Source of the DNA: an uncultured Clostridia bacterium
GTDB taxonomy: Bacteria; Bacillota; Clostridia; Oscillospirales; Ruminococcaceae
Direction of reading: 5' to 3'
DNA length: 64,000 nt
NCBI GenBank assembly: GCA_947631455.1
Contig: CANRLH010000002.1
Span: forward strand, 62,001-126,000
The notes beneath the pieces were generated by a model. That model was not told where the DNA came from. It saw only the letters and a program-made list of their open reading frames with translations, and did no database searches. Position numbers and translations under genes: made by a program. How positions within the stretch are numbered: the stretch's first letter is position 1; each line of letters opens with the position of its first letter. This document shows positions 61,127 through 64,000 of this stretch, piece by piece.

Positions 61127-61828
61127 TTGGCAATTTTTGCAATCGCAGACCTGCATCTTTCTTTCGGCGTAAACAAACCTATGGATATTTTCGGAGGCTG
61201 GAGCGATTATGTTTCAAGGCTTGAGAAAAGCTTTAAAGAAAAAATCAGAAATAACGATACGGTCGTTATCCCCGGTGATATTTCCTGGGGAATAAATCTT
61301 TCAGAGGCAAAGCCGGATTTTGATTTTTTGAATTCGTTGCCGGGAGAGAAAATTCTTCTTAAAGGAAATCACGATTACTGGTGGGAAACAAAAACAAAGC
61401 TTGAGAAATTTTTTCTACAAAATAATTTCGACACCTTGAAAATTCTCTTTAACAACCATTACAGATACGGTGAATACGGAATATGCGGAACGCGTGGTTG
61501 GATAAATGAGAAAAAAGGTGAGGCTGCTGATAAAAAAGTGCTTATGCGCGAGGCGTCAAGGCTCGAGACATCAATAAGATCGGCAATTTCCGACAACTTA
61601 AAGCCGGTGGTGTTTTTGCACTATCCGCCAATTTATTACAATGAGCGAAATTACGAGATCTTAGAGGTACTGCACAGGTACGGTATAAAAAAGTGCTTTT
61701 ATGGACATATACACGGTTCGGCGCAGAACTATGCTATTGACGGCGTTGTTGATGGAATAGATTTCAGGCTTATCTCCGCCGATTATTTAAAATTTGTTCC
61801 GCTTGATATTACGGGTGAGCTTGAGTAG
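61127..61828 (+). CDS. Metallophosphoesterase (calcineurin-like, cytosolic)
   Basis: 233 residues with a TTG start after CAGGAGG. Metal motifs in order: IADLHLSF (about 6-13), IPGDISWG (about 48-55), KGNHDYWWE (about 78-86), FLHYPPIYY (about 163-171) and GHIHGSAQ (about 191-198). No signal peptide. The FGGWSDYV and HDYWW features fit a Firmicutes family of unknown substrate. It lies between the DUF1540 gene and tig. Confidence 0.88.
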   Translation: MAIFAIADLHLSFGVNKPMDIFGGWSDYVSRLEKSFKEKIRNNDTVVIPGDISWGINLSEAKPDFDFLNSLPGEKILLKGNHDYWWETKTKLEKFFLQNNFDTLKILFNNHYRYGEYGICGTRGWINEKKGEAADKKVLMREASRLETSIRSAISDNLKPVVFLHYPPIYYNERNYEILEVLHRYGIKKCFYGHIHGSAQNYAIDGVVDGIDFRLISADYLKFVPLDITGELE

Positions 61829-61841
61829 AAAGGGAAGCAAT

Positions 61842-61875
61842 TTGACCGTTCGATTATTTCGGGCGGTTTATTTTA
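61842..61875 (+). terminator. Terminator after the metallophosphoesterase gene
   Basis: ACCGTTCGA pairs with TCGGGCGGT (two G-T pairs), followed by TTATTTT. Confidence 0.6.
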
Positions 61876-61914
61876 AGCGCAAAATCTGATTTTGCATTTA
61901 TTTCACTAAACCCC

Positions 61915-61943
61915 TTGAAAATGGATTAACTTTATGATATAAT
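61915..61943 (+). promoter_or_regulatory. Promoter of tig
   Basis: TTGAAA (61915-61920) and a perfect TATAAT (61938-61943) are 17 bp apart, 40 bp before the ATG. Confidence 0.8.
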
Positions 61944-61983
61944 TACCAAGATACATTTAAATATGCAATTGGAGGATGTAGAA

Positions 61984-63264
61984 ATGAGTTTAAAGTCAGC
62001 AAATAAGGTTGAAACAAATAAGCACGAGCTTGAAATCGAGATATCCGCAGAGGCTTTTGAGGCGGCGGTTCAGGCGGCTTATCTGAAGGCAAAAAAGAAC
62101 ATCAACGTTCCGGGATTCCGCAAGGGTCACGCACCTAGAAAGATAGTTGAGAAAGAATACGGCGAGGGCGTTTTTTATGAGGACGCGTTAAATGCTATTA
62201 TTCCTGCTGAGGTTGATACCGCAGTTGAAGAAGCAGGTCTTGAGCTTGTGGCACGTCCCGATGTTGAGGTCACTGAGGTTTCCAAGGAAAAGGGAGCGGT
62301 CGTTAAGGCGGTTTGCATTACAAAGCCCGAAATTGAGATCAAGGACTATAAGGGAATAAAAATAGAAAAATCTGTCAAGACTGTATCTGATGAAGATGTT
62401 GACCACGAAATCGACCACATCAGACAAAAGGGCATGAGAATAATAACGGTCGAAGACAGAGCGGCTCAAAACGGTGACGATGTAGTTATTGATTTTGAGG
62501 GATTTAAGGACAATGTTGCTTTTGAGGGCGGAAAGGCTGAAAAATTCACCCTTACGCTTGGAAGCGGACAGTTTATTCCGGGATTTGAGGAACAGATAGT
62601 CGGTCACAATATAGGCGATGAGTTTGATATCAACGTAACCTTCCCGGAGGATTACGGCGCAAAGGAGCTTGCCGGAGCACCGGTAGTGTTCAAAATAAAG
62701 CTGCATGAGATCAAGGTAAAAGAGCTGCCTGAGCTTGACGACGAGTTTGTTAAGGATCAGTCTGAGTTTGACACGGTTGATGAGCTTAAGGCGGACGTAA
62801 GAAAGAAGCTTGAGGAAACGGCAAAGAAGGCTTCTCAGCAGGAAGAGGAAGGCAAGATCTTTGACGAGGTTATTGCAAAGGTCGAGGGAGAGATCCCGGA
62901 GGTCATGTACGACAGAAGAGTTGACGAGATGATCGAGGAGATGGGACAGCGTCTTGCTCCGCAGGGAATATCTGTTGATATGTATCTTCAGTACACTGGT
63001 CAGACGTTGGACTCTCTTAAAAAGACCTACCGTGAGCAGGCAGAAAAGCAGGTAAAGCTGAGGCTTGCCTTAGAAAAGATTGCCGAGCTCGAGAAAATCG
63101 AGGTAACTGACGAAGAGGCAGAGGAAGAAATCAAAAAGATGGCTGATAACTATAAGATGGACATAGAGCAGGTAAAGAGCTACGTGACCGTCGACGCCGT
63201 TAAAAAGGATATAGCAGTTGGCAAAGCGGCTGACGCGGTTAAAGAGGCAGCAGTTATCAAGTAA
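61984..63264 (+). CDS. tig: Trigger factor
   Basis: A ribosome-bound chaperone and peptidyl-prolyl isomerase. 426 residues from the ATG at 61984 (SD GGAGG); an in-frame ATG at 61963 lies before the SD. The ribosome-binding signature GFRKGHAPRKIVEKEYG (about 45-61) is followed by the PPIase domain (about 155-240; DDVVIDFEG, FIPGFEEQIVGH) and the helical C-terminal chaperone arms (about 245-426). The gene precedes clpP and clpX, the common tig-clpP-clpX order. A hairpin (63271-63306) separates it from clpP. Confidence 0.97.
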   Translation: MSLKSANKVETNKHELEIEISAEAFEAAVQAAYLKAKKNINVPGFRKGHAPRKIVEKEYGEGVFYEDALNAIIPAEVDTAVEEAGLELVARPDVEVTEVSKEKGAVVKAVCITKPEIEIKDYKGIKIEKSVKTVSDEDVDHEIDHIRQKGMRIITVEDRAAQNGDDVVIDFEGFKDNVAFEGGKAEKFTLTLGSGQFIPGFEEQIVGHNIGDEFDINVTFPEDYGAKELAGAPVVFKIKLHEIKVKELPELDDEFVKDQSEFDTVDELKADVRKKLEETAKKASQQEEEGKIFDEVIAKVEGEIPEVMYDRRVDEMIEEMGQRLAPQGISVDMYLQYTGQTLDSLKKTYREQAEKQVKLRLALEKIAELEKIEVTDEEAEEEIKKMADNYKMDIEQVKSYVTVDAVKKDIAVGKAADAVKEAAVIK

Positions 63265-63270
63265 GTAATT

Positions 63271-63306
63271 ACGGGGCAATACCGCACTTAAAATGTACGG
63301 CATTGC
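63271..63306 (+). terminator. Hairpin/terminator between tig and clpP
   Basis: GGGGCAATaCCG pairs with CGGcATTGCCTC, followed by AATTTT. A second small hairpin CCCGC/GCGGG (63318-63331) lies just before the clpP SD. Confidence 0.6.
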
Positions 63307-63357
63307 CTCAATTTTCCCGCTTAATGCGGGTATATAATTTTATGGAGGGAACACGAA

Positions 63358-63945
63358 ATGGCATTGGTACCTTATGTTGTAGAACAGACAAATCGGGGCG
63401 AGAGAAGCTATGATATTTTTTCGCGCCTTTTAAACGACAGAATTGTAATGCTTACAGGGCCTATCGATGACGCTCTTGCAAGCGTTGTTATAGCACAGCT
63501 TTTGTATCTCGAGGGGCAGGACCCGGAGAAGGATATCGACCTATACATCAATTCTCCCGGAGGAAGTGTTTCGGCAGGTCTTGCAATATACGACACTATG
63601 CAGTATATTAAATGCGATGTATCTACCATCTGCGTGGGTCTTGCAGCTTCTATGGGCTCGTTTTTGCTTTCAAGCGGTGCTAAGGGAAAGAGATTTGCTC
63701 TTCCCAACAGCGAGATACTTATTCATCAGCCGCTTATCTCGGGCGGACTGAGCGGTCAGCAGACTGATATTCAGATACACGCAGATAATATGCTGAAGAC
63801 AAGGGAACGCCTTGAAAAAATTCTTGCAGAAAACTGCGGCAAGGATAAGGAAACCATTCACAATGACTGTGAGAGGGACAACTATATGTCTGCGGACGAG
63901 GCGGCAGAATACGGACTTGTCGATAAAGTTATAGTTAAGAGATAG
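63358..63945 (+). CDS. clpP: ATP-dependent Clp protease proteolytic subunit
   Basis: 195 residues, standard length. Catalytic Ser in [14 protein letters not shown] (near 98), His in [12 protein letters not shown] (near 123) and Asp in the late DERDN-type [12 protein letters not shown]. The handle [11 protein letters not shown] is present. SD TGGAGGGA before the ATG. It is followed 22 bp later by clpX. Confidence 0.98.
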   Translation: MALVPYVVEQTNRGERSYDIFSRLLNDRIVMLTGPIDDALASVVIAQLLYLEGQDPEKDIDLYINSPGGSVSAGLAIYDTMQYIKCDVSTICVGLAASMGSFLLSSGAKGKRFALPNSEILIHQPLISGGLSGQQTDIQIHADNMLKTRERLEKILAENCGKDKETIHNDCERDNYMSADEAAEYGLVDKVIVKR

Positions 63946-63967
63946 CAAACAGGGAAGGACGGTATAA

Positions 63968-64000
63968 ATGGCAGGAAAGGATACCTCAAGGCACTGCAAT
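63968..64000 (+). CDS. clpX: ClpX, N-terminal fragment (cut by window end)
   Basis: From the ATG at 63968, MAGKDTSRHCN is readable before the window ends. HCN fits the start of the ClpX zinc-binding domain (first Cys of CxFC), an SD (AGGGAAGG) precedes it, and its position after tig and clpP is the canonical one. Confidence 0.8.
   Translation, partial: MAGKDTSRHCN

Noticed and set aside
1-64000. CRISPR arrays, rRNA genes, insertion sequences and biosynthetic clusters
   Set aside because: I looked for regularly spaced repeats, transposase or integrase motifs, rRNA segments and large modular enzymes and saw none in the window.

Overview
The window looks like a chromosome segment of a Gram-positive Clostridia bacterium, most likely of the Ruminococcus/Oscillospiraceae group. 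The evidence is a low-to-moderate GC content, strong SD sequences with frequent TTG and GTG starts, a tryptophan T-box, a ferredoxin-dependent 2-oxoacid oxidoreductase, rubrerythrin, YitT and C_GCAxxG_C_C proteins, RNase J and GdpP, and a secreted CotH-family protein ending in a dockerin, the module by which cellulosome proteins dock. The genus call is inference; no rRNA is present.

Layout. 1-1260 is the right end of an integrated element: the C-terminus of an SMC/AAA-like ATPase, a frameshifted excisionase-like gene, and a displaced 55-nt 3' half of a tRNA-Leu(CAA) gene marking the att junction. 1504-1791 encodes a small cystatin-like protein. 2014-7560 is a signalling block: a hybrid histidine kinase with two receivers and no HPt, a Gfo/Idh/MocA oxidoreductase, a receiver-HD-GYP protein and a free-standing HPt protein. 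7717-7891 holds tRNA-Pro(CGG) and tRNA-Arg(CCT) on the minus strand; 8102-10619 an NlpC/P60 hydrolase and a membrane metallophosphoesterase; 10691-10780 tRNA-Ser(GCT).

11281-19115 is one minus-strand operon: PP2C phosphatase, amidohydrolase, Ca2+/cation antiporter, polyphosphate kinase, methionine synthase activation protein and a short MetH. MetH lacks its own reactivation domain, so the neighbouring gene supplies it. From a divergent promoter, 19429-22050 runs rightward with a redox-type Cys protein, YitT, RsmE and a Cys/Asp-rich membrane peptide. 22137-29621 is the trp operon behind a Trp T-box (trpE, fused trpGD, trpC, trpF, trpB, trpA) with an S51-type peptidase at its end. 29664-36543, minus strand, carries rubrerythrin, ybaK with an unexplained structured RNA leader, a DHHW lipoprotein, a PASTA lipoprotein and nadB/nadC with an AI-2E-type permease between them and no nadA.

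36880-48088 is a core plus-strand block: a degenerate phosphohexomutase-like protein, RNase J, GdpP, rplI, dnaB, tilS, hpt and ftsH. 48200-51479 is a P-loop NTPase followed by a four-subunit 2-oxoacid:ferredoxin oxidoreductase. 51607-54384 is the CotH-dockerin protein, started from a promoter buried in the upstream terminator hairpin. 54679-56376 is a GGDEF protein. 56746-60807 carries lepB, rbgA, rnhB, yraN and thrC, then a 54-residue DUF1540 protein on the minus strand, a metallophosphoesterase, and tig-clpP-clpX, with clpX cut by the window end.

Most of the window is ordinary housekeeping. The least explained items are the structured RNA at 30826-30958, the cystatin-like protein, the Cys/Asp-rich membrane peptide, the degenerate phosphohexomutase, the tRNA-Leu att scar and the promoter-in-terminator arrangement at 51535-51586. 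I did not find a clearly new multi-gene system.
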